This document shows, in pieces, positions 48,097-59,596 of a stretch of 64,000 nt of DNA. Position numbers and translations under genes: made by a program. Origin of the DNA: Hepsetus odoe (taxonomy: Eukaryota > Chordata > Actinopteri > Characiformes > Hepsetidae); contig CM029387.1 of the NCBI GenBank assembly GCA_017165825.1, positions 8,850,172 to 8,914,171 of the forward strand, in the 5' to 3' direction. The notes under the pieces are model-generated. The model did not search any database. It had not been told where the DNA came from and saw only the letters and a list, made by a program, of their open reading frames with translations. Numbering within the stretch: the stretch's first letter is position 1; every line of letters starts with the position of its first letter.

Positions 48097-48567
48097 CTCC
48101 AGGTGTTTGAGGCTGCGCAGGTCCTGAAATGTGTAGTCCAGCAAGATGACAATCTTATTTTCGCTCAGGTCTAGGGTGGTGAGGTTTGACAGACGAGCAA
48201 AGGCACCCATGGGAACCAACTTCAGCTGATTTCCACGGAGACGCAATGTGCGCAAGGCCTGCAGACTGGCAAAGGCATTGGGCTCCAATGTAGTGATGAG
48301 GTTTTCACTCAGGTCTACTTCTTCCAGCCGTGGGTATGGTGCCAGGTCTCTTGGTGACACCAAACGAAGCCAGTTCCGACTGAGGTCCAGCAGCCGCGTC
48401 TCTGTTGGGATGCCCTCAGGTACCCCGGAAAGGCGCTTGCGCTGGCAGGACACAGAGCGCAGCTGAGCCACACAGTCGCAGCGTGGCGGGCAGCTCTGGC
48501 ACACCGCGCTGAGGGCCAGCAGAGCCAGGCTCAAGCCCAGCCAGCCCAGGCCCTGTGCGGGAGCCAT
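48097..48567 (-). CDS. lingo3: lingo3 coding exon, 5' part
   Basis: Encodes residues 1-157. The ATG at 48567 is preferred over the in-frame GTG two codons upstream. It is followed by a signal peptide (hydrophobic about 7-22, ending near Cys23-Gln24-Ser25), then the N-terminal LRR cap (CPPRCDC at 26-32), VPEGIPTETRLLDLSRN and the first leucine-rich repeats to LRSLKHLE. With the second exon the protein is 604 residues, close to mammalian LINGO3. The donor is at 48096. A plausible splice acceptor for a non-coding leader exon lies just upstream. Confidence 0.94.
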
Positions 48568-48612
48568 GAGCACCCCACCACCTCACTCAGGAGGAATCAG
48601 TCTACCACACAC

Positions 48613-48645
48613 CTACAGAGAGGAGAGAGGGAGGGCAACATGGAA
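48613..48645 (-). other. Splice acceptor for lingo3 5' UTR exon
   Basis: On the - strand a pyrimidine tract (CCCTCCCTCTCTCCTCTCTG) runs into TAG with the exon starting at 48612, 45 bases before the ATG. LINGO genes usually have upstream non-coding exons, so the promoter probably lies further upstream (higher coordinates) and was not found. Confidence 0.55.
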
Positions 48646-51350
48646 AAAGATGAGAAAGTGATTGAAACAGAGATAGAGGGGAGCAGCATGAGGATAGGCA
48701 CCATGGAGAGCGAGAGAGATTGAGAGAGGGGGAGGTGTTTAATTAGAACAGCTGTGCAATCTACATGGTTCTTCTTAAATAACTGCATGATCTGTACATA
48801 GCACAGAAACACCCCGCATGTTGGCAACAGCTGCTGTCAAAAAATTATTTGGATAGGATAAAGTCTAGGATAAAGTAATTTCACTTTAAAACAAAAGTTT
48901 TGTGCTTAGGCCTTGGACCAGGCAAACTGTTGAAAACAGGCTGACGTCGCTGGAGTAAATACATGTTGCAGTCTGCATGTACCATGTGCTAATGACTCAC
49001 CTCTTTGCACATACTGAACTTGTCAAGCCTATGGAATAATGCAAACCGACAAGAAGATGTGCCTGGAAACCATTTCTGAAATGCCTGCAGGAAGCCTGTG
49101 TGCGAGTGGGTTCACGCCTCCCTGCACAGACTGAGTGTGTCATTTTACTTTGAATAAATTAAAGCTGGTAGTTTGTGCATGACCTTCCGATTACGTAAAA
49201 AGAGGAGATATTTGTTGTGGCAGCAGACCAGGAGATGACAATGAATACAGAAAGAGATGGATGCTGAAAGAGCCATTGTCAGTTACTACCACAATGTTAT
49301 ATATTCCTCGCATCTCTTACCAAAGCCGTAGTGTGGCTAAGCGGATGGAGCAGGACTATTTGTGAATTCCACATAGATTCTAAGCTTCTTATGTAATGGA
49401 ACTCATCTCAGTAGCCAATACTACAATACTATGCCTAATGGCACTTGAATGCCTCTGAGCTTATCTCAACATCATGCTGATGCTATCACAAAGGTATAAG
49501 ACAAACAGCCTAAGAGATTTTGTCAAATCTTCAGCAAAATTTTGCCTGCACTACATTCAGGCCAACTGGCCCTAATCGAAAATGAAATGACCCTCAAGAA
49601 GCTAAGCCCAGAATTATAAATGCTGTGTTTAAAGTCAGTAAAAGTTCAGTCTGATATCCTTTGCTGAAACTTGCCGAGCAGTGTTACTCGCCTAAGGCTC
49701 CCTCTGCAGTCATACAAGGCTGGACAAATCAAATGCAATCACTCTGAATCCCTTCTCACCATGAATCACTTCACTTTACAGCATGCAAGGAGCAATTCTA
49801 CAATGTCTCAGCACAGAAACCATTGAGCAGATTTAGCAAGTAGGTTATTAAAAACATACTTTAGCAGTCTGCCCATGCAGTAATAGTGGTGCTTCCAGTG
49901 AGTTGTACTGCTGAAAGTATTGATGCCCAGCTGTGCCATATGCTTCCCATAGCTTGAGGTTCTTGGATTGAAAAATTGGCAGTGGAAAACTGCAGGAAAT
50001 AAACTGTACCCAATCACCAGTCTTATATCAACTCCTCCATAGTTTGTATTGCCCTGCTGTGCTGAGTTGTGAGAAAAAGTTTTTAAATCCCTCGGAAGCA
50101 TATGAATTTCTGCATTAATTTTTCATGAAATCATTAAAGCAGCAGCTTCACTTTTAAAAACCAGTGTTGCTTTATCAACAGTAACTTGGTGACATTTGTT
50201 GTTAACCTGGACCTTGACCAAGTTGTACCTTGACATATTCTAAGTGTAATGCGAGGACCTTAAGACCTTTATCAAGTTTTTCATAACCAGTAACGAAGTG
50301 AACTAACTGGGAATAGAGGAATCTTTGTAATGGAGTAGATAATATATTAACTGACAGGGTATTCATGTCAGAGCTTATTTAATCGAGTTATTTGGATTTG
50401 AGTGCAGTGAGAGCTAATGAATGATATAGCTGCTGTTTGTGGGCTTTGGCACACACTTAAAGGTTGAGTCACTGGGCACAGTTCCATCTCACCCAGAGAC
50501 TCGTGGGGATTCCAGCCAAGTCAGAGTGTTCCCTGTAATTGCCAAATCCAGCTCCCTCTGTGGCTCTCTGGGTCTCACAGGGTTGTGGAGACACATCAAG
50601 TCTTGTCAGTACATTAAAACCTCAGACGAGTTAAATTTATGGGGCTATGGCGTGGAAAAGCTATGTCACTAGGTATTTTAACCAGTACTTCACAGTTTTC
50701 GTACTTAAAGTACTTTTGTACTTATACCTTCAAATGTGCTTGAAAGGCTTGATAACATTGAGTTGATTTAATCTAAAAATTAAATAACAATAGTTGTTGT
50801 TTTTTGCCTCCACCTCCTCTTCTAATCCTGTTATACTACCAGCACCAAGAGAATGAAGGATAGCAATGAAGCATACCTGCGTTAGCTTGCATGGTGCCGA
50901 GTAATTGACAAATGAAGCAATTTACCTATTCAGAGAATGTCAGAGCACTTATGGCCAAAAATGGCTGTAGCTTTCTTGTGATTATTATTGTTTATTATAT
51001 AATTCTCACATTACAAAAATATTCTGTAAAATAAAAGTGGGGAGTTAATGTATCCCAATATAATGAGACATATTGGAAAAGAAAATCTATGAACTGCGCA
51101 ATGCTGTGCCCTGTAAAAACAGCCACCTTTGTGAAGTCTTATCCACAATGCAGAACAGACTAACCATCCACTTTATTAAAACACCTGCTTTGTACTTCTA
51201 TACACTGGTAAATGTTTTATACAGTACACCTACCACAGGAATACAGGGTATAAAAGAACATTAGCTGACTGTTCCCTGCAGCAGCTTTCTTAAATTCCGA
51301 CCTTGGACACAAAGTTTGCTAATTTCTTTTCTTAAACTTTAACTCATCTG
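48646..51350. other. lingo3 upstream region
   Basis: No second gene seen. Contains GA-rich sequence next to lingo3 (48.65-48.75 kb), then unique sequence. The most balanced block, 48890-49200, is a candidate control element; the rest is AT-rich. Confidence 0.45.
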
Positions 51351-51359
51351 CTAATTACT

Positions 51360-51752
51360 GGAAAGGAGGACAGGAGGCGGACCTGGAGGTATCAGAGTTA
51401 AAGATGCTGAGATTTTTGTTGGGTGTGACGGGGATGGACAGGATCACAAATGAGTGTATTAGAGGGACAGCTCAGGTTGGACGACTTGGAGACAAAGTTA
51501 GAGAAGCAAGGTTGCGTTGGTCTGGACATGTTCAGAGGAGAGACAAGGATTATATTGGGAGGAGGATGTTGAGGATGGAGCTTCCAGGAAAGAGGAAAAG
51601 AGGAAGACCAAAGAGGAGGTTTGGACGTGGTGAGAAAGGACATGCAGGTGGTCCGTCTGAAGGAGGAAGATGCAGAGGACCGGATAAAATGGAAATGGAT
51701 GATCCGCTGTGCCAACCCTTAAACGGGAGCAGCTGAAAGAAGAAGACTTTTC
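51360..51752 (+). mobile_element. 5'-truncated non-LTR retrotransposon, RTE-like
   Basis: The frame at 51404-51736 encodes a C-terminal LINE polyprotein segment: MLRFLLGVTGMDRITNECI, then LRWSGHVQRRD and RKRGRPKRRF, the usual 'RLRWxGHVxR...GRPxxR' block that follows the reverse transcriptase in RTE-type elements. The 3' end GATCCGCTGTGCCAACCCTT, then GGGAGCAGCTGAAAGAAGAA is the widespread fish tail. The reverse transcriptase core is absent, and the frame near 51620-51690 is shifted. Confidence 0.8.
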
Positions 51753-52454
51753 ATTTAACTGCAGACAGTATGAACCCAAGATACTTCATGTTTTTTTGTT
51801 CAACGTGATTTATTTTGTGAATATACGTCCATTCCTGCATTTTAGGCCTGCAACACGTTGAAAAAATGTGGTTAGGGCTGTAAATTGTAAATAAATAAAG
51901 TGATTTCATACAGGTGAAGTAGACACGTGACAGTACATTAAAGCATGATTTAGTACAACGGTATTACATGTATGTTGTGTGTTGAAAGTCTTTATTTACT
52001 GATATCCTCAGTGCCAAAAGATATTTTAACTTTTGTGAAAAGGAGTTGCAACTTTACAAAATGGGAAATGCTTTACTGGCCCAACATTTTTCAGTTCATA
52101 TCGCAGGTCTAAAATGCAGGAATGATTGTATATTAACAAATGAAATGACCAGATAAAACATGCAATATCATAGGTTCATTTAGTTTGCAATGAAATAAAA
52201 AGCTAATAAAATTTAAGAATCTTTTTTGTCATTTTTTTTTTTAAGTGTAAGGTCTTAAGTCTGACTTCTGGAGTCCGAATAAATTGATTGGATTGATTGA
52301 TCGGGTCTACCTAGACTAGTCCTCTTGTTCACATTAATCATTTCAGCCTGCATTGCTGTGAATGAAATAAGCAGGTGATGACTCTTAACTCTCATCACTG
52401 TCGCTGACATTTTCCTCAGTTCATTTACATTTGTTCTTTTTGGCACAAACCAAG

Positions 52455-52473
52455 TTTTTTTTTTTTTTTTTTT
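52455..52473. repeat. Poly-T tract
   Basis: 19 T residues. Confidence 0.93.
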
Positions 52474-52897
52474 CGCTGCTACCAATACATCTCTGAGACA
52501 TTTAGGCCTTGACCAACTGATATAGTTTTTGATGTAGTGATATTAGTTAGGTTCCACTCAGAAATCTGCCAGGTCACAGGATACGAGTAAGGCACTTAGC
52601 AAGTGGAATTATTATAGCCTTTGTTTAAAGGCGCTTGTGATAGTTAATTGTAAAATAAGCACTCTGTGGCCCAGAATCAATCCAAAGAAGAAGCTATAGC
52701 TATTACTCACTAATGAATGCTTTTTGCCTGAGCATAATCACTGACTGCAGTCAAAGATAAATTAGCTATCTAAGGCTGTGAATGCCTTGCATGCCATGTC
52801 GTCTAGACACCCATTATTCAAAATTCATTATTCAAACATTTTTTCCCTCCTCCATTCTTGTTCATACCTCCTGTCTAATTCTGGAAACAGAAGAGAG

Positions 52898-52901
<4 letters not shown>

Positions 52902-52957
<56 letters not shown>

Positions 52958-52966
52958 CAGAGAGAG
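52902..52966. repeat. (GA)n microsatellite
   Basis: GA units with GACA interruptions at the end. Confidence 0.95.
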
Positions 52967-53297
52967 TGCACATTCTTTTTGAGTCTTCACTTTGTCATTG
53001 ATACAGCAGACAGTAAGAGACACACATTGATTTTCCAGTTGGCCAGTTCAGTTCATAAAACAAATACATCGTGGCACACAGTTACTCTTGACAAACAATA
53101 TCTCATCATAAACACTGTCTAAAAACTGAACAACAAATACAAAAACTGACACACAAATGGAGAGAATAATCTTTTGCAAAATATATTACCAATTACCTAG
53201 ATTCTTTCTTTCCTTCTATTACCTTTCATATTTATTATTTACTCTGGAAAGGGCTGTCTCCTCAGTGACATTGTCCTGGATTTGATTACCAGGCAAA

Positions 53298-53525
53298 GTG
53301 ACTTCTTGTCTTTGTGAAACACAGCACACAGTGAAGCACAACGAATGGCAACCTCTGCTTTTCACCCATACACACATGTGCAGCGGGAGCAGCTATTTAA
53401 GGCATTTGGGGAGCAGTGAAGGGGATAGTACCTTGCTCAAGAGTACCTCAGGGCAACCTACTGGTCTGGGATTTGAACCCAGGATGGGAAGATTTAGTCC
53501 CTAATTGCTAGACCACCACTGCCCC
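53298..53525 (-). mobile_element. tRNA-derived SINE (main family), copy 4
   Basis: Reverse orientation; head GGCAGTGGTGGTCTAGCAATT on the - strand, B box GGGTTCAAATCCC, body CTTGAGCAAGGTACTATCCC, tail TGTGTTTCACAAAGACAAG. Confidence 0.85.
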
Positions 53526-53532
53526 AAAATTT

Positions 53533-54215
53533 GATTGGGTGTTCCTGGTGTGCAGTACTTAGTACCTGCCAAAAGTCATCAAAAGAAGGACAACTGGTAG
53601 GCTGGTAACAGGGTAATTAATGGTAATTGGTGGGAAATGAAGGCAAGCCTGTTTGGTCTAGTCCCACAGAAGAGCTACTGTAGCACAAATTGCTGAAAAT
53701 TATTATGGTGGCATTGACAGAAAGATGTCAGAACCCATTGCGTTGTATAGTTGCAGTCCATTCGGAGTGGCCATGCCTCTCCAATGCAGAAAGTGATAAT
53801 AAAGGGCATGTGAGCATTAGAACTGAATCATGGAGCAATGGAAGAAGGTGTCCTGGTCTGATCACATTTAATTTACATCATGTGGATGCCGGTGCGTGTG
53901 TGTTGTTACCAGGGGAAGATATTAAAACAGGGTGCATTACGGTATGCCAGTAAAGGTAGTGTGACGTTCAAGGCAATGTTTTGCTGGGAAACATTCATGT
54001 AGATGTTACTTTGATACATACCACCACATCTAAAAATGTGTTACTGATCAGACACACCTTCATGGCAATGGTATTCCCTAATGGCAGTCGTCTCTTTCAG
54101 CAGGACAACCTGGCCACAATGCAAGAACTGTTCAGGAACAGTTTGAAAAACATGACAGAGAGAAAGGTTCCCAAGATATCAATCCAACTGAGGATCTGTG
54201 GAATCTGTGGAACAA
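53533..54215 (+). mobile_element. Tc1-like transposon, decayed copy (family A)
   Basis: Same family as 17470-18310. Landmarks in order: TGCAGTACTTAGTACCTGCC, CCCACAGAAGAGCTACTGTAG, ATGGAGCAATGGAAGAAGGT, a catalytic-region remnant reading FQQDN in the frame starting 53981, and AACTGAGGATCTGTGG. The C-terminal third and right terminal repeat are missing. Frames are broken. Confidence 0.75.
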
Positions 54216-54336
54216 GTAGGTCTTATCCAAAACTAAAAGGAACTTTTTTTGTTGTGCAACCAGGGGGGTCTATTTACTGTTTACTATGTTGCATGGTAGC
54301 CTTATTTTAAACAAGAATTTTCAAAACCTTGTTTTA

Positions 54337-54500
54337 GGCAGCGGTGGCCTAGTGTTTAGGGAGTTGGCCAAAGGATCGGAAAATTGTAGGTTCAAACTCC
54401 TTACCAGTAGGTTGCCCTGAGGTACCCTTGAGCAAGGTACCGTCCCCGTCACCGCTCCCTGGGTGCATTCATAGCTGCCCACTGCTTCACGGTGTTTGCA
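54337..54500 (+). mobile_element. tRNA-derived SINE (main family), copy 5, truncated
   Basis: Good head and body (GGCAGCGGTGGCCTAGTG, TACCCTTGAGCAAGGTACCG) but the 3' tail is lost after the CTGCCCACTGCTTCACGG region. Confidence 0.82.
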
Positions 54501-54544
54501 CAGTGTTTGCATGTATAGTAAAAATCCCTTTACTTTTGTCCCTT

Positions 54545-54790
54545 TGCTTTTGCCCCTGTCTTACAGTGTCCCACACCATCGAGTTCCAATGGAAAACGTA
54601 AGCAGTAAAAGGGCTACATTTATAATTGAACAATAGTAGCACCTGCAAAAGGTTACATGTTGTCTTACGCTGTCTCATGAGTTCCCAGAAAACATCCAGC
54701 AGCAAACAGATACGTTTCTAAACTGAACAATAGTGCTCATAGACGGCCGGTAGCGAACAGATACATTTCTAATCAAGCAGCTGCACTCAC
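54545..54790. repeat. Diverged tandem repeat of about 50-110 bp
   Basis: Units such as AGCAAACAGATACGTTTCTAA and AGCGAACAGATACATTTCTAA recur with AACTGAACAATAGTGCTCA and AATTGAACAATAGTAGCACC. Probably an old minisatellite or internally duplicated element. Confidence 0.4.
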
Positions 54791-55194
54791 AATTGAGAAA
54801 CTGAATAAGAAGAAAACTTGAAATGTTGGTGGTGGATAAGACAGGGAGTCATCAGTAAAAGGACCTTTGTCTATTGTTGGTGGAGTGGCAAAGGTGGGGG
54901 GAACTGAGGTTTTAATCATTGAATATTATTGGTTGAATTGAATATTGAATATTATTGGTGGAAAACTATTAATGGGATGAATTTATGTAAATTTAAACGT
55001 GATTGAAATGTATTTAAAGTCTGAAGTTGGGATGTGCATTTTTGGAGCTGCTCCCACTCGACCACGCCCGCTGATACTCTTTAGAAAATTGATTGTGCTG
55101 CATCTCTCTGACTTCACTTTATTTTTGACCTCATTTGATTTCTGACTTCGGACTTAGGATCACACTTCAATTTTCCACGACACATGCAGAGGGC

Positions 55195-55270
55195 CAATTT
55201 CGTTGTGGTTCACTGTGTGCTGTGCTGTTACCTCACAATGACAAGAATAGTCACTTTCACTTCACTTTCA
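55195..55270 (+). mobile_element. SINE (main family), copy 6, tail only
   Basis: Only the 3' tail is present: CGTTGTGGTTCACTGTGTGC and TCACAATGACAAGAATAGTC followed by TTTCACTT repeats. Confidence 0.8.
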
Positions 55271-55878
55271 AACCTTCTGAAGGGAAAGATTACATGAGTG
55301 GTGTTTTCTTTAAAAGGAGCAATGTTCTTTGGTCCTTACATTGTAAGCATCTGTGAGCACCTCATTTTTTTTGAAGGTGGGTGAGCACAAGTTAGGCGGT
55401 TGGAAGGAGGTGGTTCACATATTTTTTGCCTGGCTTTTTGCCAAAAATACTAAGACTAGCATAAGACCAAATCTAGCTTGGAGTATTAGCAAAACAGGGC
55501 TTATTTACTTTGTTACTAATTGACTTCATAATCTGTCATGTTTGTCAAAGCATTCAATAATTTAGGGCGCCAATAAATACACCAATACCGTATCAAACCA
55601 TTTTTTAAAATGTATAAAGAACAAACATTTTTATGCACATATTTCTTCAGAAATGAGATTTTGTAGATAAACTGACAAAGACAAAGACATTATTGGGACA
55701 ACAGAATGGGTACAGTTAGATAATTTCTGCATGTCACTAACAGCTCAGTTGTGTTAACGATGAGAAAATTAGGTTACATTTGTCATCATAAGCCCAGTGA
55801 GTCAGATTTTGCCCAAAAATAATTCTGCTGTGTACTGAAGTCTGAGGAAAGTCTCTGCAAGCCCATACACACTCTCTC

Positions 55879-55897
55879 TCACACAGACACAGACACA

Positions 55898-55940
<43 letters not shown>
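55879..55940. repeat. (CA)n microsatellite
   Basis: CACAGA units then about 20 CA units. Confidence 0.95.
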
Positions 55941-55946
<6 letters not shown>

Positions 55947-56079
55947 GCTGGGACTGTTTCAGTTTTGGGGTTTGGGAAGGAGAATTTGCTGGAGCTACTT
56001 TCAAATCTGTTCTCATCCTAAAAATAGTGCCACACACTGGCCCCCCCTCTTTTTCATCTCTCTGTTGTACACACATATA

Positions 56080-56125
56080 AACACACACACATACACACAC
56101 TCACACACATTTATAGAAAGACACA

Positions 56126-56219
<94 letters not shown>

Positions 56220-56223
56220 GACA
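56080..56223. repeat. Long (CA)n compound microsatellite
   Basis: CA runs with TA and CG interruptions, then an almost pure run from about 56140 to 56214, ending in ACAG units. It is the longest CA array in the window. Confidence 0.96.
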
Positions 56224-56664
56224 GAGGCCCTCTGGTATTTTGGCTATGTGAGCAGAATGTGAGAGGACTTTATGTGTATGACTCAAAGTGTGTGCATCCT
56301 TTTAGATAGTAAGTGAGAATATAAATGTTATCTACATGGGCTAGACGATATATTTCTAGTTAATTGTTATTGGGATGTTGGCCTTTGCAATACTGATTTT
56401 ACTGAACAATTTACAAAGTTACTAAGATTGCCTGTATTTTCAGTAAAGATGATAAAATGCAAAATGAGAGTAGAATCAAGGTAGGTGAATATAATGAAGT
56501 GGCCAATGAGTGTATATTTCCCATATTGTTGCTGTCAGAACAAATTAAAAAAAAAGTATAGAGGATACAAGTTTAATGTAAGTTAATGTAGCAAGATCTT
56601 ATTAAAAATCAGTTTGGAGCATTTTTCTTTTTTTCATGGAATTTAGGCAAAGTGTGAATTACCC

Positions 56665-56842
56665 TGGCAGGGGTGATTAGGTGCTATGCCCCAGGATTAG
56701 GAGGTCTTGGGTACTCTGAAGCAAAGCACCGTCCCCATCACTGCTCCCTGGGTGCTAGATTTATGGCTGCCCCCTGCTGCACATGGTGTATGGATAAAGT
56801 GCAGAGAAGTAATTGCATCGTGGTTCACTTTGTGCCGTGCCA
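56665..56842 (+). mobile_element. SINE (main family), copy 7, degenerate
   Basis: The tRNA head is poorly preserved. Body CCATCACTGCTCCCTGGGTG and GCTGCCCCCTGCTGCACATG and tail CGTGGTTCACTTTGTGCCGTG are clear. Confidence 0.75.
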
Positions 56843-56847
56843 TGTGC

Positions 56848-57160
56848 CAGTTTCAGAGGACTGTCTTTGATTGTTAAGCCACAAAATAATTTTTTTTAAA
56901 AAGAAAATTTAATCCTTCAAGCTGATCGAAGCCATCTAACTAAAGGCTTGAAGGAGTGACGATACGGGTACAGGTGACCATTAAAGATGATCTGGCAGGT
57001 GATTAGTATACTGGTGATGCTGAATGCTGAGTGGTTGGAACCCTGTATCTTTAGGCACTTTGTAGCCCATCACAGTAAAACATTTCTTCTCAGTTCTTTG
57101 ATTCCTTGAACTACCACATGCCAAAGATGGGAAAGACAGCCATAAAATAGTATTTCTGTA
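56848..57160. repeat. Unclassified dispersed repeat, copy 2
   Basis: Shares ordered blocks with 15703-15915 (see there). This copy is longer, with about 100 extra bases between the first and second shared blocks. It lies directly after a SINE, but copy 1 does not, so the pair is not simply part of that SINE. Confidence 0.55.
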
Positions 57161-57189
57161 CACACCACACACATATATATAAATATGTA

Positions 57190-57646
57190 CACAAAATGCA
57201 AAGTGAGCGACCCAAAGAAAAATCTAAATCAAATCAATATTTGGTGTTTCTACCTTTTGCCTTCAAACCAGCATCAGTTCTTCTGGCCCCACAGAGCCCT
57301 GATCTCAACATCATCCAGTGTGTCTGGATTACATGAAGAGACAGAAGGATGTGAGGAAGCCCACATCCACAGAAGATCTGCGGTTAGTTCTCCAAGATGT
57401 TTGGAACAACCTACCAGCCGAGTTCCTTCAAAAACTGTGTGCAATTGTACCTAGAAGAACTGATGCTGTTTTGAAGGCAAAGGGTGGTCACACCAAATAT
57501 TGATTTGATTTAGATTTCTCTTTTCTTCATTCACTGCATTTTGTGGATTGATGATAATGAATGATTAACACTTCCATTTCTGAAAGCATTCTTTGTTTAC
57601 AGCATTTTTTTCCACATCTGCCTAAAACCTTTGCACAGTACTGTAT
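57190..57646 (+). mobile_element. Internally deleted Tc1-like transposon (family C)
   Basis: An inverted repeat of about 95 bases (57193-57283 against 57437-57541) brackets the C-terminal end of a Tc1-like transposase (PSTEDLRLVLQDVWNNLPAE, then FLQKL, and VLKAKGGHTKY in the frame 57318-57503). The right terminus reads TGCCTAAAACCTTTGCACAG-TACTG, typical of Tc1-like ends. The left terminal bases and the N-terminal two thirds of the transposase are missing. The Tyr-stop end of the transposase overlaps the right repeat. Confidence 0.8.
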
Positions 57647-57670
57647 ATATATAATATATATATATATATA
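57641..57670. repeat. (TA)n microsatellite at transposon edge
   Basis: TA dinucleotides directly outside the Tc1-like right end, as expected for insertion at TA. Confidence 0.9.
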
Positions 57671-58791
57671 TGCATTGTTTCCTAAACCTAATCTTAAAAC
57701 CTTAGCCTATCCTTAAATCTAATCTTAAAACTACATAAAACATATGCGGTACCAGCAACTGCAGCGATAAAAGTAAAATAATTTCAAATAATGAATTTAA
57801 ATGTATTTAAATGATCACATACAGTGAGTGAAGAATCTCTCGTCTCCTCTTAAAAAAGGGCATTTTATTCTTATGTAATAGATGGCGAAATGATTAGTCT
57901 AATGTAATAAAATTGCATCTATCATAAAAATTAAAATGTCAAACGCTTACTTTGATGCATTTACTCACCAGCCAAAACGCGAGTAAGTCTTATTTTAATG
58001 TCACATCTGGTTTTTTTCACCAACATTTTCCAAATCCCTAACAGGTATATAGAACGTGTATAGAAAGATGTATAGAAAGTGTTTTATTTTTCACATGAAC
58101 ACTGGAGTGCATTTTAAAGACCCTTCAAGTCATTGCATTCAGTGAAAGCTGGATCATAAGATTTAGTACCTTTCATTATCTGTACAGAATGATGTGCTGC
58201 AAGGATGCATCCTTGGTTGAAAAATGTCCTTAATTTACATTAATTTACATTTGTAGGGGGGCTCATTTACATCTTTGTTGGGTGGTGTGAGGACTATGTG
58301 ACATGTAGTTCTGGTCTACGCACACCTGCATGAAACAGTGACGTTAGCATTTTTACTTCATTTTACATCATTAAACATAAACACAAATGTGAATTATATA
58401 ATAACATTAAATTGCTTAGTTAGTTACACTATTAAGCACATTTACATGGGATTTACATTTTAGATTGACAGCTGAATCTACACTTCCTCTTTTTCTCTCT
58501 GTTTCAAGATGAAGAAATTATCAAAATGTAAATTTTTTTCCAGCAATAACAAGATGTTATTATGTGTATGAAAGTTGCTTTTCACCAAATTAGAATCACA
58601 AATAAATTCTACTAACAAACAAACTAACAAATTTGAATGGATCATACTTTCTCCACTTATTTACATGAGCAAGCCATGAATATAAATCCTGGATTACACC
58701 ATGTTTTGTTAAACATTTGCACGTATGGTAGATATTTTATTTTAGTACGTTTTAGTACATTTGGCACATTACGCAGATATTGTTTATGCAC

Positions 58792-58904
58792 TTCCTTTGT
58801 ACTAGTACTTCCTGAACTCTGGTTATGTCTAATATTTGAGCACAGGACTCCTTGCTACGTGTTTACATTTGAGCACCAACACAAAGATGTTACAGGAATG
58901 ATTG
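58792..58904. repeat. Direct repeat R1 of unidentified element
   Basis: About 80% identical by eye to 59597-59706 in the same orientation, from TTCCTTTGTAC to TTACA. See the element entry. Confidence 0.7.
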
Positions 58905-59596
58905 GCCTTCAGCAGATGAAGCCAGGAATAGCCAGGAAATCAGGAACCATGTGGGGAGTGGGCCACTACGTGGTAGCAGATCTTCTCCACTGGCTTCTGC
59001 ATTAGCCCTGAAAAGCAGGGCTGCGAAGCCAGTTCTCACTCCAGCTCAGGGAGACAGGGCAGCAATACTGTTCTTCTCCCTAGCACCGAACCGCGACTGT
59101 TCTTTGTTGGCTCCCATGTCAGCCCACGTAGGTGGGACTTTGGCACTCTCACCTACATTAGCTCGGGTGGGTGGGATTTCGATGTTGTCGGCCACGTCAG
59201 CCCAGGCAAGTGGGACTTCAGTGGCATCATCTACGCCAACCCAGGAAAGTGGGGTTTTGGCGTTGTTGTTTACGTCATCACAGGAAGGCGTGACTTTAGC
59301 ACCATCGCCCGCGACAGATCAGGGAGTCTGTGCCTGCTATGGAGAGTGGGACAGTGGAGCCTGCGGCAGTCATGGAGGACGGTGATTCTGTGTCTGCTCC
59401 CGCTATGGCCTTCTGAACCTGGAGCTGATCCTGTCAGAGAATGGATCTGTATCTGTCCCTGCCAGAGAGGGCAGGGCTTCTGGATCTATGCCTGAGCCCG
59501 CAGGAGAGGGCGGGGCTTCTGGATCTACATCTGAGGCTGTCAGAGAGGGCGGAGCTTCTGGATCTACGTCTGAGCTCGCCGGAGAGGGCTCAGAAT

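Noticed and set aside
48248..48466. + strand open frames across the lingo3 exons (also 46547-47005 and 47206-47542)
   Set aside because: They are shadows of the lingo3 coding sequence without any family resemblance.
58951..59385. A host gene exon with 13-residue repeats
   Set aside because: No splice sites, start context or related exons were found, and direct repeats flank the region, so a mobile or repetitive origin is preferred, though not proven.
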